Positions 26,966 to 36,162 are shown, counted from the stretch's first letter. The stretch: 64,000 nt of DNA from DATATJ01 sp963789075 (GCA_963789075.1 CAWBJQ010000005.1:73477-137476); one strand, 5' to 3'. Notes: generated by a model from the letters alone, not told the origin. Made by a program: numbers and translations.

Positions 26966-29900
26966 CTACTGCGGCCCAAAGAAGTAGCGGATGCCGAACT
27001 GGACCTCGCGCCCCGGCAGATACGCCACGGGAGTGCCAAAGGTCGGACCCGACACCGAATTCACGTTCGCGACGTTGTCGCGGTTGAAGATGTTGAAGAC
27101 CTCGACCAGCACACTGGCGGACTGGCGCCCGAACGGAACCTTCTTTTCCACCCGGAGATCCACGTCGGAATACGGCTTCACGCGGAACGCGTTGCGCGGC
27201 TGCGACAGATCGCGCTGATCGACCAGCCCGTCGCCGTCGCTGTCGATGATCCCGCGCGGGTTGAACGCCGTGCCGCTGCGCCAGAACGCGACGATGCCGA
27301 GGTTCACGTCGTAGGGCAGCACGATCGCCGCGTTGCCGACGAAGATGTGCGGCGCCGACTGGTTCGACGGTCCGTAGTCGAGCTCCGGATGATTGTTGTT
27401 CGCGAACGTCGAGCCGACAGTGCCTGTGAGCAGATTGTCGCGCGCGCGCGACCCGGTGTACGACAGACCAACCTGATACCGCTTCGTGAAACGGCGGCGA
27501 ACGGAGAGGATGATGCCGTCATAGTTCACCAGGCCGTCGTAAGTGACCTCGCTGATTTGCGGCCCGCCATCGGTCGTCTTCCCGAAGTTCGGATCGCCTG
27601 GTGGCACGTCGTAGAGATTCGTGATGCGCCGTGTCAGCAGATCGCGCGTGCGCCGGTGGACGAACATCGCCGAGACGCTGACGTCGGCGCCGATCTCCTG
27701 ATCCACGCCGGCGCTGAAGGCGTTGGTGTACGGCACCTGATCCTGCGAGTACTGCGACACGGTTCGCGTCACGTCGGGCGACCCGCGCGGAAAGAACGAC
27801 AGCACGCGGTTGCCGACGATCGATCCGCCCGGCACGTCGAAGAAGCGGAAGTCGGTGCCGGGATACTTCGCCTCGAGCAGCGCCAGCGCCTGAGCGGGCG
27901 TCTTGCCGGACAACTGCTGGATGTTGTCCGCGGTCACCACAGGCGCCTTCGTGGGATCGGTGACGCCGATGCCGAGGAGCTTGTACAGCGTCAGCGGATC
28001 GGTCCGAAGGTCCGCGGCGAACTGCTGGTACAGCGGGTTCTCAGGTGGACCGAAGCCGCCGGACGGGGTCGGGAAGCCGGACGTGATCACGTAGTCGATG
28101 AGCGAGTTCGTGTAGTCCACGCCGAGCCGCGGTAGCACGACGTCGAAGGCCGACTTGGTGAACACGCCGCCCTTCTCGGGCACCGTGGACGCGGCTGCCA
28201 GCAGGTTGCGATCGAAGAACAGCCCGTAGTTTGCCTTCACGATCGTCTCGTGACGCCCGGCGACATCCCATGCGACGCCGACCCGAGGCGCCAAAGCTTT
28301 TTTGTAGTCGCCGAAGAGGCTCGAGTAGTCGTAGCGCGCGCCCGCATTGATCGTCACATCCGGGTGCACCTGCCACGTGTCCTGCGCGAAGCCGGAGACG
28401 TCGTTCGTCTTGATGTTCAACGCCAGGTTCCCGTCCGGGCTTGCCGATAGCGTGAAGAAGCGCGCCGCCGACTGCTGAAACCCGTACTGATTGAAGTTGG
28501 TCGTGAACACCGCGTTCTGATCCGCCGCGAGGAAGCCGGGCGAATACTCGACGTCGTTGGTCACCTCAGTGAAGCCGCCAAGCGAGATGTGATTGAAATC
28601 CCACCCGACTTTGAATTGGTGATCCCCCATTCGCCCCGGCACGAGGTAGGTGAGCGCTTGCGCCGCCTGATACCGCTGGCTCAAGGTGTCGATCTGTCCG
28701 CCGGGTGGGAAGGACGAGCCCGTCTGCAGGAAACCGCTGCGCAGCAGCAGCAGGATCGGCTCGAGTCGCTGCGTCGGATCGAGATTCACGCCGTTCTCGC
28801 CGCGCACGTAAGTGGCGGTCGACTCGAGGAACATCCTCGGCCCCAGCACCGCCGTCTCGCGGAACACCGCGCTCGTCGCCGGTTGCAGCGTCGACAGTGC
28901 GGCGCTCGGCAGCGCGACGGTCCCCGCGACTGGCGAGGCTATCACTCCGCTATTGTTCAGGGTCGATCGATTGATCGACCCCGTGAGCCGGTTGTTGGTC
29001 GACAGATTCGCGTCCACCTTGAAAAGGCCCGTGAACCCATCGCTCTTCGGCGCGAGGCCAAAGTCCTCGACATGACTCGGCGTCGCCAGGCCGCTCAGCA
29101 CGAAGGGAGGAATCTTCGACTGGTCGATGTTGACGCCGCGCGTCTCGTTCAACTTCTCGAACGATCCGAAGAAGAACGCTTTGTCCTTCACGATCGGTCC
29201 GCCGGCCGTTCCACCCCACTGGTACCGCTCGAGCGTGGGCGGCTTCGGCCTCACGTAACCGGCTGGAAGCGGCGTCGGATCCGGAATGTTCGACGAGTCG
29301 AAGCGATCGTTGCGGCTAAAGAGGAATCCGCGCCCCGTCCAATCATCACTCCCCGATCGGGTGACGATGTTCGCCACGCCGCCTTGGGCGCGGCCGAACT
29401 CGGCCTCGTATCCCGTGGTGATGACTTCGAATTCCTTGATCGAATCCTGCGTGAAGCGCAGCAGCGCGCCGCCGTTCACCGGGTCGTTGTTCTCGGCGCC
29501 GTCCACGAGATACGACACGGCCCCGGCGCGCTCGCCGAAGATCTCGACGTTCGCTCCCGTAGTCAGGCTCGGATCGGGCTTCGCGCCCGGCACGAGCGCG
29601 ATCAGATCGGTGAAGTTACGGCCGTTCAGCGGCAGCGCGTCGATCGTCCGCTGAGTCACGGTGTTCGTCACGTCGGAGCGCGCCACCTGCACGAGCGGTG
29701 CGTCGGCCGACACCTGTACCGCCTCGGTTACCCCGCCGACGGTCATCGTGAAGTCAAGCGTGGTCACCTGATTCAGCGCGACGCCGACCGTGCGCCGCTC
29801 CTGCGTGGCGAATCCGGCCAGCTCGACCGTGACGTCGTACGCGCCAGGTGGCACGAGTTGGAGACGGTACGCCCCTTCGGCATTGGTTGTCACGCTGACG

Positions 29901-30076
29901 CTCTGGCGTTGAAGCGCCGCTCCCTTCAACGTCACTGTGGCGCCTGGCAACACTGCGCCGCTGGAATCGCGGACCACCCCGGCCACCGATCCGGTCACCT
30001 GGGCCAGACCCGCCCGCGGATGAAGAAGAGCGGCAATCACGAACAACGCCGTGAACACGTGCACAGTGCGCCGCAT
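26966..30076 (-). CDS. TonB-dependent receptor with N-terminal CPR domain
   Basis: 1036 residues, intact. Order: signal peptide (residues 1-25, ending GLAQ), CPR beta-sandwich (SVAGVVRDSSGAVLPGATV to about 110), plug domain (VTQRTIDALPLNGRNFTDLIALVPG near 140, EVITTGYEAEFGRAQGGVANIV near 220), then a 22-strand-type barrel ending in aromatic-rich EVQFGIRYFFGPQ. This is the Oar/SusC-like receptor class expanded in Acidobacteria. It imports peptides, glycans or other large ligands across the outer membrane using TonB energy. Downstream M20 and M28 genes follow with 9- and 4-base gaps, so the ligand is probably a peptide. Confidence 0.92.
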   Translation of the reverse strand: MRRTVHVFTALFVIAALLHPRAGLAQVTGSVAGVVRDSSGAVLPGATVTLKGAALQRQSVSVTTNAEGAYRLQLVPPGAYDVTVELAGFATQERRTVGVALNQVTTLDFTMTVGGVTEAVQVSADAPLVQVARSDVTNTVTQRTIDALPLNGRNFTDLIALVPGAKPDPSLTTGANVEIFGERAGAVSYLVDGAENNDPVNGGALLRFTQDSIKEFEVITTGYEAEFGRAQGGVANIVTRSGSDDWTGRGFLFSRNDRFDSSNIPDPTPLPAGYVRPKPPTLERYQWGGTAGGPIVKDKAFFFGSFEKLNETRGVNIDQSKIPPFVLSGLATPSHVEDFGLAPKSDGFTGLFKVDANLSTNNRLTGSINRSTLNNSGVIASPVAGTVALPSAALSTLQPATSAVFRETAVLGPRMFLESTATYVRGENGVNLDPTQRLEPILLLLRSGFLQTGSSFPPGGQIDTLSQRYQAAQALTYLVPGRMGDHQFKVGWDFNHISLGGFTEVTNDVEYSPGFLAADQNAVFTTNFNQYGFQQSAARFFTLSASPDGNLALNIKTNDVSGFAQDTWQVHPDVTINAGARYDYSSLFGDYKKALAPRVGVAWDVAGRHETIVKANYGLFFDRNLLAAASTVPEKGGVFTKSAFDVVLPRLGVDYTNSLIDYVITSGFPTPSGGFGPPENPLYQQFAADLRTDPLTLYKLLGIGVTDPTKAPVVTADNIQQLSGKTPAQALALLEAKYPGTDFRFFDVPGGSIVGNRVLSFFPRGSPDVTRTVSQYSQDQVPYTNAFSAGVDQEIGADVSVSAMFVHRRTRDLLTRRITNLYDVPPGDPNFGKTTDGGPQISEVTYDGLVNYDGIILSVRRRFTKRYQVGLSYTGSRARDNLLTGTVGSTFANNNHPELDYGPSNQSAPHIFVGNAAIVLPYDVNLGIVAFWRSGTAFNPRGIIDSDGDGLVDQRDLSQPRNAFRVKPYSDVDLRVEKKVPFGRQSASVLVEVFNIFNRDNVANVNSVSGPTFGTPVAYLPGREVQFGIRYFFGPQ

Positions 30077-30116
30077 GGCAGACCTCCGGTGTGTAGGCGT
30101 GTCGGTTTCTACTAGA

Positions 30117-30147
30117 AACGCGGCAGGTAGTCAAACTTCGCCGCGTT
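30117..30147. promoter_or_regulatory. Candidate operator in the divergent TonB receptor / P1 peptidase promoter region
   Basis: AACGCGGC (30117-30124) and GCCGCGTT (30140-30147) form a perfect 8-base inverted repeat with a 15-base spacer. It lies in the 115-base gap between two divergent genes, followed by TTATAGGATCAC, which could contain a -10 box for the rightward gene. The position suggests shared control of both arms. This is inference only. Confidence 0.35.
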
Positions 30148-30191
30148 CTTATAGGATCACTACCGTGCTGTGCTCGGGATCGAGGAACATC

Positions 30192-31286
30192 ATGAACCGA
30201 TCGATCGTCCTCGGCGTCGCCGGCGTCGTTCTGCTCGCCGTCGCGCCGGTAGCGCGCTCGGTCGCGCAACCCGCTCAACCACCGGCAAACCAGACGCTGA
30301 CAGCGGTCGAAGGCATCAAAGTCGGGCACTTCACGCTGACCGAGCGCCCCACGGGGTGCACCGCGATCATCGTGGACGGTGATGCCGTAGGCGGCGTCGC
30401 GCAGCGCGGCGGCGCGCCGGGCACGCGCGAAACCGATCTGCTGAATCCGTTGAACATGGTGGACAAGGTCAACGCCGTGGTGCTCGCGGGCGGCAGCGCC
30501 TTCGGTCTCGACGCGGCGAGCGGCACCGTGCGGTGGCTCGACGAGCACAACATCGGGTTCGACGTGCGCATCGCGAAGGTGCCGATTGTGCCGGCCGCGA
30601 TCCTCTTCGATCTGCCCGTCGGCGGGAATCCGAAGATCCGCCCGACGGCAGACTGCGGCTACAAGGCCGCACAGGCGGCGACCACCGCGCCCGTCGGAGA
30701 AGGCAGCGTCGGCGCGGGCGCCGGCGCAACCGTCGGAAAGCTTGGCGGATTCGCCGAACATCCGGGCTACCCGTCCGGCCAGCGCGGACCGATGAAGTCC
30801 GGCATCGGCTCGTTCGCGCTCCGCATGCCGAACGGATTGGTCGTCGGCGCGATCGTCGCCGTCAACGCCGTCGGCGACATCATCGATCCCGACACGGGCC
30901 GCGTCGTCGCCGGTGCGCTGACGCCCGAGGGCGACTTTGCCGACGCTCGCAAGATTCTCCGCAGCGGCGTGCTGTCGCGCCCACGTCCCGCGGAAAACAC
31001 CACCATCGGACTGGTCGCGACCAACGCCAAGCTCACGAAATCCGAAGCCGGCCGCATGGCCCTCATGGCCGACGATGGGTATGCGCGCGCGATTTATCCG
31101 TCGCACACCAACGGCGACGGCGACACGGTGTTCTCGCTCGCAACCGGCCGGTGGCCGGGAGAGGCCGACATCACCGTGATTGGCGCGCTCGCGGCCGAAG
31201 CGATGGCGCAGGCCATCGTGCGCGCCGCCACGCAGGCGACGGGACTTCCTGGTCTGCCCGCCGCGCGCGATCTGAGGAAACCGTAG
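30192..31286 (+). CDS. P1 family (DmpA/NylC-type, S58) aminopeptidase, copy 1
   Basis: 364 residues from the ATG at 30192. A signal peptide (MNRSIVLGVAGVVLLAVAPVA) is followed by the P1 fold: LTAVEGIKVGHFTLTERPTGCT, VVLAGGSAFGLDAASGTVRWL near 97, RPTADCGYKAAQAA, GEGSVGAGAGATVGK near 175, and the self-cleavage region ENTTIGLVATNAKLTK. P1 enzymes are N-terminal nucleophile hydrolases that cut themselves before a Thr or Ser; here the likely junction is N269/T270. The family hydrolyses D- or beta-amino acid amides and peptides or amide oligomers. It heads a rightward gene row including a second copy at 33729. Confidence 0.87.
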   Translation: MNRSIVLGVAGVVLLAVAPVARSVAQPAQPPANQTLTAVEGIKVGHFTLTERPTGCTAIIVDGDAVGGVAQRGGAPGTRETDLLNPLNMVDKVNAVVLAGGSAFGLDAASGTVRWLDEHNIGFDVRIAKVPIVPAAILFDLPVGGNPKIRPTADCGYKAAQAATTAPVGEGSVGAGAGATVGKLGGFAEHPGYPSGQRGPMKSGIGSFALRMPNGLVVGAIVAVNAVGDIIDPDTGRVVAGALTPEGDFADARKILRSGVLSRPRPAENTTIGLVATNAKLTKSEAGRMALMADDGYARAIYPSHTNGDGDTVFSLATGRWPGEADITVIGALAAEAMAQAIVRAATQATGLPGLPAARDLRKP

Positions 31287-31347
31287 CCGCGCACCTGCGT
31301 GTCCAGCCTTCGCCACGGCCACTAGGCTCGCCGAAGCGCCAGGCGCC

Positions 31348-32772
31348 ATGAATCTTCAGCTCGCGCTGCTCCTCGGGTATTCGGCGCTGCTCGTCGGCGT
31401 CGGCGTCTGGATCGGACGGCGGGTGTCCGGGACCAAGGACTTCTTCGTCGCCGGACGTTCGCTCGGTCCTGGATTGATCTTCTCGACAATGCTCGCGGCG
31501 AATATCGGCGCAGGATCGACGGTCGGCGCTACCGGACTCGGCTACCGCGACGGCGTGTCCGCGTGGTGGTGGGTGGGATCGGCCGGCCTTGGATCGGTGA
31601 TTCTGGCGCTGTGGATCGGGCCGGCGATCCGCCGGGTGGCCGAGCGCCATGATCTGCGGACCGTCGGCGATTATCTCGAGTTTCGCTACGGGCGCAGCGT
31701 TCGCGGGATCATGTCCCTGCTGATCTGGATGGGATCGCTGGCGATTCCGGCCGGCCAGTTCCTCGCGATCGCCAGCATTCTCAACGTGGTCATCGGCCTG
31801 CCGAAATACGCCGGTTGTCTGACCGCTGGCGTCGTCGTGATCGTCTACTTCACCGCAGGCGGTCTGCTGACGTCCGCCTGGGTGAACATGGTGCAGCTCG
31901 CGGTGAAGCTCCTGGGATTCGCCATCGCGGTACCGCTCGCGCTGAGGGGCGTCGGCGGTCTGCACGCATTGGCGGGTGTGCAGGCCGCCAATCCATCGTA
32001 TTGGAATTTCTGGAGCGGGGGCAGTTCTGGCGTCGTGTATCTGGCTCTTCTCGGTCCGGCGTTCATCGTGTCCCCGGGCCTGCTGCAGAAGATCTACGGT
32101 GCACGCGACGATCGCGCCGTGCGAATCGGCGTCGGTCTGAATGCCATCGGTCTCCTGCTGTTCGCCGGCGTGCCGCCGCTGATGGGCCTCATCGCCCGTG
32201 CCCGGTTTCCATCACTGCCGAACCAGGAATTGGCTCTGCCGATGGTGCTCATGTACGGCGTGCCTCCCGTCATCGGCGGTCTCGGGCTGGCGGCGGTGTT
32301 CTCCGCAGAAATCAGCGCGGCCGACGCGGGGCTGTTCATGCTCACGACATCGCTGTCGCAGGATCTTTACAAGCGGTTTCTCAATCCCGCCGCCGACGAT
32401 CGACGAGTGCTCGCGGTCACGCGAAGTGCCGCGATCGCCTGCGGGGCGTGTGCAGTCGCGCTCGCCATCGTGTCGCCGACGATCATCAACGTCATCGGCT
32501 TCTTCTATGCGCTGCTCGGCGTCAGCCTGTTCGTGCCGATCCTGGCGGGCCTGTATGCGCAGCGCGCGGGTACGCCGGAAGCGCTGGCGTCGATTGTCTG
32601 CGGCGTCGCCACGATGCTGGCCGTGCACTTGATGACGATGGGGCAGGGATTCAGCGGTTTGACGCCGGCGATGGTCGGCCTGATGGCGGCGGGCGCGGGT
32701 TTTCTCGTAATCTTTGCCGCGCGGCTCCCGCTGAGCGGCGACGCAACGGTCGTAGCGCCAGCACGGTCGTAG
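31348..32772 (+). CDS. Sodium:solute symporter (SSS family)
   Basis: 474 residues with about 13 hydrophobic segments. SSS features include GRRVSGTKDFFVAGRSLGPG after the first helix, STMLAANIGAGSTVGATGLGY near 48, GLLTSAWVNMVQLAVKLLGF near 170, and the late GLGLAAVFSAEISAADAGLFML. It imports a solute with sodium; candidates are amino acids, small peptides or organic acids. The start lies 61 bases after the P1 peptidase gene, and a short SDR gene follows, consistent with one transcript. Confidence 0.88.
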   Translation: MNLQLALLLGYSALLVGVGVWIGRRVSGTKDFFVAGRSLGPGLIFSTMLAANIGAGSTVGATGLGYRDGVSAWWWVGSAGLGSVILALWIGPAIRRVAERHDLRTVGDYLEFRYGRSVRGIMSLLIWMGSLAIPAGQFLAIASILNVVIGLPKYAGCLTAGVVVIVYFTAGGLLTSAWVNMVQLAVKLLGFAIAVPLALRGVGGLHALAGVQAANPSYWNFWSGGSSGVVYLALLGPAFIVSPGLLQKIYGARDDRAVRIGVGLNAIGLLLFAGVPPLMGLIARARFPSLPNQELALPMVLMYGVPPVIGGLGLAAVFSAEISAADAGLFMLTTSLSQDLYKRFLNPAADDRRVLAVTRSAAIACGACAVALAIVSPTIINVIGFFYALLGVSLFVPILAGLYAQRAGTPEALASIVCGVATMLAVHLMTMGQGFSGLTPAMVGLMAAGAGFLVIFAARLPLSGDATVVAPARS

Positions 32773-32774
32773 CA

Positions 32775-32790
32775 CAGGACTTTAGTCCTG
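32775..32790. terminator. Short stem-loop after the symporter gene
   Basis: CAGGAC-TTTA-GTCCTG directly follows the symporter stop. A similar GCAGGACTTTAGTCC sequence is at 44842-44857. With only six pairs and no T-run it may be a small dispersed repeat rather than a terminator. Confidence 0.3.
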
Positions 32791-32812
32791 CTGCACTTCT
32801 TCGAGGACTCTT

Positions 32813-33599
32813 ATGAGCGACACGAGCATTTTTTCGCTGAATGGAAAGACCGCGGCCGTGATCGGCGCAGGCTCCGGCATCGGCGAAGCGGTGGCGATCG
32901 GCGCGGCGCGGCTGGGCGCGGTCGGTCGTGTGTCTCGACAGCAATGAAGCCGCGGCACAGGCGGTGGCGCAGAAGATTGGCGGCAGCGCAGCGGCCGCGA
33001 TCGTGGACATTCGGCGACCGACCGGTGTGAACGCCGCATTCGACGCCATCGTTCGCGATCGCGGCCGGCTCGACATCGTCGTCTGCACGCCGAGCATCAA
33101 CGTGCGCAAGCCGATTCTTCAGTACTCCGAAGACGAGTTCGACCGCGTCGTCACGGTCAACTTGAAGGGGAGCTTCAACGTGCTGCAGGCGGCGGGCCGC
33201 ATCATGACCGCACAACACAGCGGCAGCATCGTGATCTTCTCGTCGATTCGATCGCAAGTCGTCGAGCCGGGCCAATCGGTGTATGCGATGACCAAGGCCG
33301 GCATCGTGCAGCTCGTGCGCACGGGCGCGGCGGAGTTCGGACCGTTCGGCGTGCGAGTGAACGCGGTCGGCCCTGGTGTGGTCGAAACGCCGCTGACGGC
33401 ACCAATCAAAGCCAACCACGCGTGGTACGACGCGTACGCGAACAAGAGCGTGTTCAAGCGATGGGCGACGGCAGAGGAAATGGTGGGACCGACGCTGTTT
33501 CTCGCGTCAGACGCCGCCAGCTACGTCACCGGCACTATTCTCTTCGCCGACGGCGGCTGGACGGCGACAGATGGGCGTTTCACGCCGCCGGGGATGTAG
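32813..33599 (+). CDS. Short-chain dehydrogenase/reductase, frame broken once
   Basis: About 261 residues. The nucleotide-binding motif is at the N-terminus (TAAVIGAGSGIGEAVAIGAARLG, GxxxGxG). One extra base near 32924 breaks the frame just before VVCLDSNEAAA. The rest is complete: DIVVCTPSINVRKP, NLKGSFNVLQAAGRIM, the catalytic serine and Y-x-x-x-K in SIVIFSSIRSQ and SVYAMTKAGIVQL, and GTILFADGGWTAT at the end. It would oxidise or reduce a hydroxy/keto substrate with NAD(P). Placement between the symporter and a P1 peptidase suggests it acts on an imported or released compound. Confidence 0.85.
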
Positions 33600-33605
33600 C
33601 CAGAA

Positions 33606-33672
33606 GGGATTTGGGATTCAGGGATTTGGGATTCGGGATTGGGGATTCGGGATTGGGGATTCGGGATTGGGA
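33606..33672 (+). repeat. G-rich GGGATT/GGGATTC array
   Basis: About ten imperfect 6-8 base units, each beginning GGG or GGGG and followed by ATT, ATTC or ATTT. Runs of three or more G separated by 3-4 bases could fold into a G-quadruplex on the plus strand. It lies 7 bases past the SDR stop and about 57 bases before the second P1 peptidase start. Related arrays are at 39027-39044, 43949-43993 and 50620-50651. Confidence 0.8.
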
Positions 33673-33728
33673 TGCGCGATGATTTGCGAATCGAGATGAG
33701 GGATTCGCAATTGAAGCGCAGGACGCTC

Positions 33729-34778
33729 ATGGCACATATGCATCGGCTGGGCATCGTGGTGACTGGGCTGTTGTGTGCCTCTTCCTGGCAGCCGATTGCT
33801 CGCACCGAGGCCGCTGCGAACGAAACACTGACCGCGGTGCCGGGCATCAAAGTCGGCCATTACACGCTGACGCTGCGGCCGACAGGATGCACGGTCGTGC
33901 TCGTCGAGGCGGGTGCAACCGCGGGCGTGGACGTGCGTGGTGCGGCGCCCGCGACACGCGACACCGACCTTCTCAGGCCCGACAAGATGGTGGAGCAGAT
34001 CCACGGCATCGCGCTTTCGGGCGGCAGCCTGTTCGGGTTGTCGTCGGTTGATGGCGTGCTCCGCTATCTCGAAGAAAAGAAGATCGGCATCGCCTACGGC
34101 GGCATGCACATCCCCGTCGCGCCTGGTGCGTCGATTTTCGACCTGGGCGTGGGCGAGGCAGCCATTCGGCCAACCGCCGACTGCGGGTACTTCGCGGCGC
34201 GCGCCGCTACTGAGGCGCCGGTGCAGGAGGGCAGCATCGGGGCCGGAGCCGGCGCCACGCTCGGCAAAATCAACGGCATGAGCCACGCGATGAAAAGCGG
34301 CGTGGGGAGTGCGGCGGTCACGTCGCCCGACGGCTTGATCGTCGCCGCGTTGGTCGTCGCGAATCCGCTCGGCGACGTCATCGATCCGGATACCGGCAAG
34401 GTCGTCGCCGGCGTGCGTACGGCGGACGGACACGAATTGGCGGACGCGCGCGTCCTCGTGCGATCGGGAGCGCCGCTCGGAAACGGCGGCAACAATTCTA
34501 CGATCGGCGTGATCGCCACCAACGCACGGCTTACCAAGGGCCAGGCGACATACCTGGCACAGATGACCGATGATGGATACGCGCGAGCCATCTGGCCGAT
34601 TCATACCCAAGTCGACGGCGACACGGTCTTCGCGCTGGCGACCGGCACCAAGTCCGGCGATGTGGACATGATCCGGCTCGGTGCACTTGCCGCCGACGTG
34701 ATGGCCTCGGCGGTGAAACGTGCGGCAACGCAAGCGACTGGCCTGCCCGGATTTCCGGCGGTGCGCGATCTCCGGTGA
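33729..34778 (+). CDS. P1 family (DmpA-type, S58) aminopeptidase, copy 2
   Basis: 349 residues from the ATG at 33729; ATGs at 33696 and 33738 are alternatives. A signal-like segment (LGIVVTGLLCASSWQPIA) precedes a fold collinear with copy 1: LTAVPGIKVGHYTLTLRPTGCT, IALSGGSLFGLSSVDGVLRYL, RPTADCGYFAARAA, QEGSIGAGAGATLGK and GNNSTIGVIATNARLTK. The predicted self-cleavage junction is N256/S257, so the nucleophile would be serine, unlike the threonine in copy 1. Divergence between the copies suggests different substrates. A G-rich array lies just upstream. Confidence 0.85.
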   Translation: MAHMHRLGIVVTGLLCASSWQPIARTEAAANETLTAVPGIKVGHYTLTLRPTGCTVVLVEAGATAGVDVRGAAPATRDTDLLRPDKMVEQIHGIALSGGSLFGLSSVDGVLRYLEEKKIGIAYGGMHIPVAPGASIFDLGVGEAAIRPTADCGYFAARAATEAPVQEGSIGAGAGATLGKINGMSHAMKSGVGSAAVTSPDGLIVAALVVANPLGDVIDPDTGKVVAGVRTADGHELADARVLVRSGAPLGNGGNNSTIGVIATNARLTKGQATYLAQMTDDGYARAIWPIHTQVDGDTVFALATGTKSGDVDMIRLGALAADVMASAVKRAATQATGLPGFPAVRDLR

Positions 34779-34783
34779 AGACT

Positions 34784-34917
34784 TTTCACCACGGAGGACA
34801 CAGAGGAACAATCGTGGTGTTCGGTATCAGAGGACACAAAGGACATCGAGAATAATCGTGGCTTCCCTACGTTCGAACCTCCGTGTCTTCCGTGTCCTCC
34901 CTGGTGAAAGAGTTCTT
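34784..34917. repeat. CACGGAGG-type palindromic intergenic repeat
   Basis: Left arm TTCACCACGGAGGACACAG and right arm ACCTCCGTGTCTTCCGTG with CCTGGTGAAA enclose a variable middle (ACAATCGTGG...). It fills most of the 164 bases between the P1 peptidase and tartrate dehydrogenase genes; no gene is seen there. Confidence 0.7.
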
Positions 34918-34942
34918 ATATTCGTTCGAGAGGAGTATCTGA

Positions 34943-36010
34943 GTGTCTGATTCGTTTCGAATTGCGGTGATCGCGGGCGACGGGATTGGCCGCGAAGTGA
35001 TTCCGGCCGGCATCGCGGCGATCGAGGCCGCGATACGCGGCGCCAACTGCGCGGTTTCGTTCACGGAACTGCCCTGGGGCTGCGATTACTACCTGCAGCA
35101 CGGGCGGATGATGGACGAGCGCGGCATGGAGACGCTGGCCGGGTTCGACGCGATCTATCTGGGCGCGATCGGCGCGCCGACGGTGCCAGACCATATCGCC
35201 GTCTGGGATCTCATCCTGCCGATCCGCCAGCGGTTCGATCAGTACGTGAACCTGCGGCCGATGCGGCTGCTGCCGGGCCTGACGTCGCCGCTGGCCGGCC
35301 GCGACGCCGCCGCCATCGACATGGTATGCGTGCGCGAGAATTCGGAGGGCGAGTACGCCGGCGTGGGCGGCCGCGTCCACGTCGGCACGCCGCACGAAGT
35401 CGCCGAGCAGACCGGCGTCTTCACACGCCACGGGATCGAGCGCATCCTCCGGTACGGCTTCGAGGTCGCGGCGAAGCGGCCGCGCAGAATGCTCGCGAGC
35501 GCGACGAAGTCGAATGCGCTGCAGCACTCGATGGTGCTATGGGACGAAGTGGCTGAATCGGTGCGCGCCGAGTACCCGACGGTGTCATTCGCGAAATATC
35601 ACGTGGACGCGCTGGCGGCGCGCATGGTCACGCATCCCGACACCATCGACGTCATCGTCGCGTCGAATCTGTTCGGCGACATCCTCACGGATATCGGGTC
35701 GGCGATCTCCGGCAGCCTCGGTATTGCGCCGGGCGCGAACATCAGTCCGGAGCGGCGCTTTCCGTCGATGTTCGAGCCGATTCATGGGTCTGCGCCGGAC
35801 ATCGCCGGCAAAGGCATCGCCAACCCGATCGGCGCCATCTGGGCCGGTGCGCTGATGCTCGACCATCTCGGCCGGCGCGACATTCACGACCGCATGCTCG
35901 CCGCGATCGAGCGCGTCGTCGCGTCCGGCAAAGTCCGCACGCCGGACCTCGGCGGGAAGGCGACGACGAAGGAGATGGCCGACGCCGTGACGCGAGAGAT
36001 CTCCAGCTAG
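34943..36010 (+). CDS. Tartrate dehydrogenase / isopropylmalate dehydrogenase-type beta-decarboxylating dehydrogenase
   Basis: 355 residues with a GTG start supported by GAGAGGAG at 34928-34935. The family signature is clear: IAVIAGDGIGREVIPAGI at the N-terminus, GAIGAPTVPDHIAVWDLILPIRQ (tartrate dehydrogenase-type loop), VCVRENSEGEYAGVGG, and the metal/NAD block DVIVASNLFGDILTDIGSAISGSLGIAPGANI with FEPIHGSAPDIAGKG. VRENSEGEYAG and absence of leuCD nearby favour tartrate/D-malate dehydrogenase over LeuB. It oxidises and may decarboxylate 2-hydroxy acids with NAD. Cytoplasmic. Confidence 0.85.
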   Translation: MSDSFRIAVIAGDGIGREVIPAGIAAIEAAIRGANCAVSFTELPWGCDYYLQHGRMMDERGMETLAGFDAIYLGAIGAPTVPDHIAVWDLILPIRQRFDQYVNLRPMRLLPGLTSPLAGRDAAAIDMVCVRENSEGEYAGVGGRVHVGTPHEVAEQTGVFTRHGIERILRYGFEVAAKRPRRMLASATKSNALQHSMVLWDEVAESVRAEYPTVSFAKYHVDALAARMVTHPDTIDVIVASNLFGDILTDIGSAISGSLGIAPGANISPERRFPSMFEPIHGSAPDIAGKGIANPIGAIWAGALMLDHLGRRDIHDRMLAAIERVVASGKVRTPDLGGKATTKEMADAVTREISS

Positions 36011-36019
36011 CGCTCTTCT

Positions 36020-36127
36020 TCATCACGAAGCCACGAAGGCCACGTGGTTCGACAAGCTCACCATGAGCGATTACCCGCTCGTCCTGAGCCTGTCGAAGGA
36101 CGTGTTCTCCGGTGCCTTCGTGATGAA
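36020..36127. repeat. CACGAAG-type palindromic repeat carrying an inner REP element
   Basis: Outer arms CATCACGAAGCCACGAAGG and GTGCCTTCGTGATGAAAG flank the inner palindrome at 36047-36100, nearly identical to that at 23883-23935. The right arm ends just before the amidohydrolase gene. Confidence 0.75.
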
Positions 36128-36162
36128 AGCGTGTGTCAAGCCAGCCGAGTCCGGTGAAAGCC

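Noticed and set aside
33606..33672. CRISPR array or telomere-like repeat
   Set aside because: Units are 6-8 bases with no spacers, and no cas genes occur. The unit differs from telomeric repeats and the site is internal to a chromosome-like region.
34943..36010. LeuB (3-isopropylmalate dehydrogenase)
   Set aside because: No leuA, leuC or leuD nearby, and the loop after GAIGAP and the VRENSEGEYAG motif are closer to tartrate/D-malate dehydrogenases.
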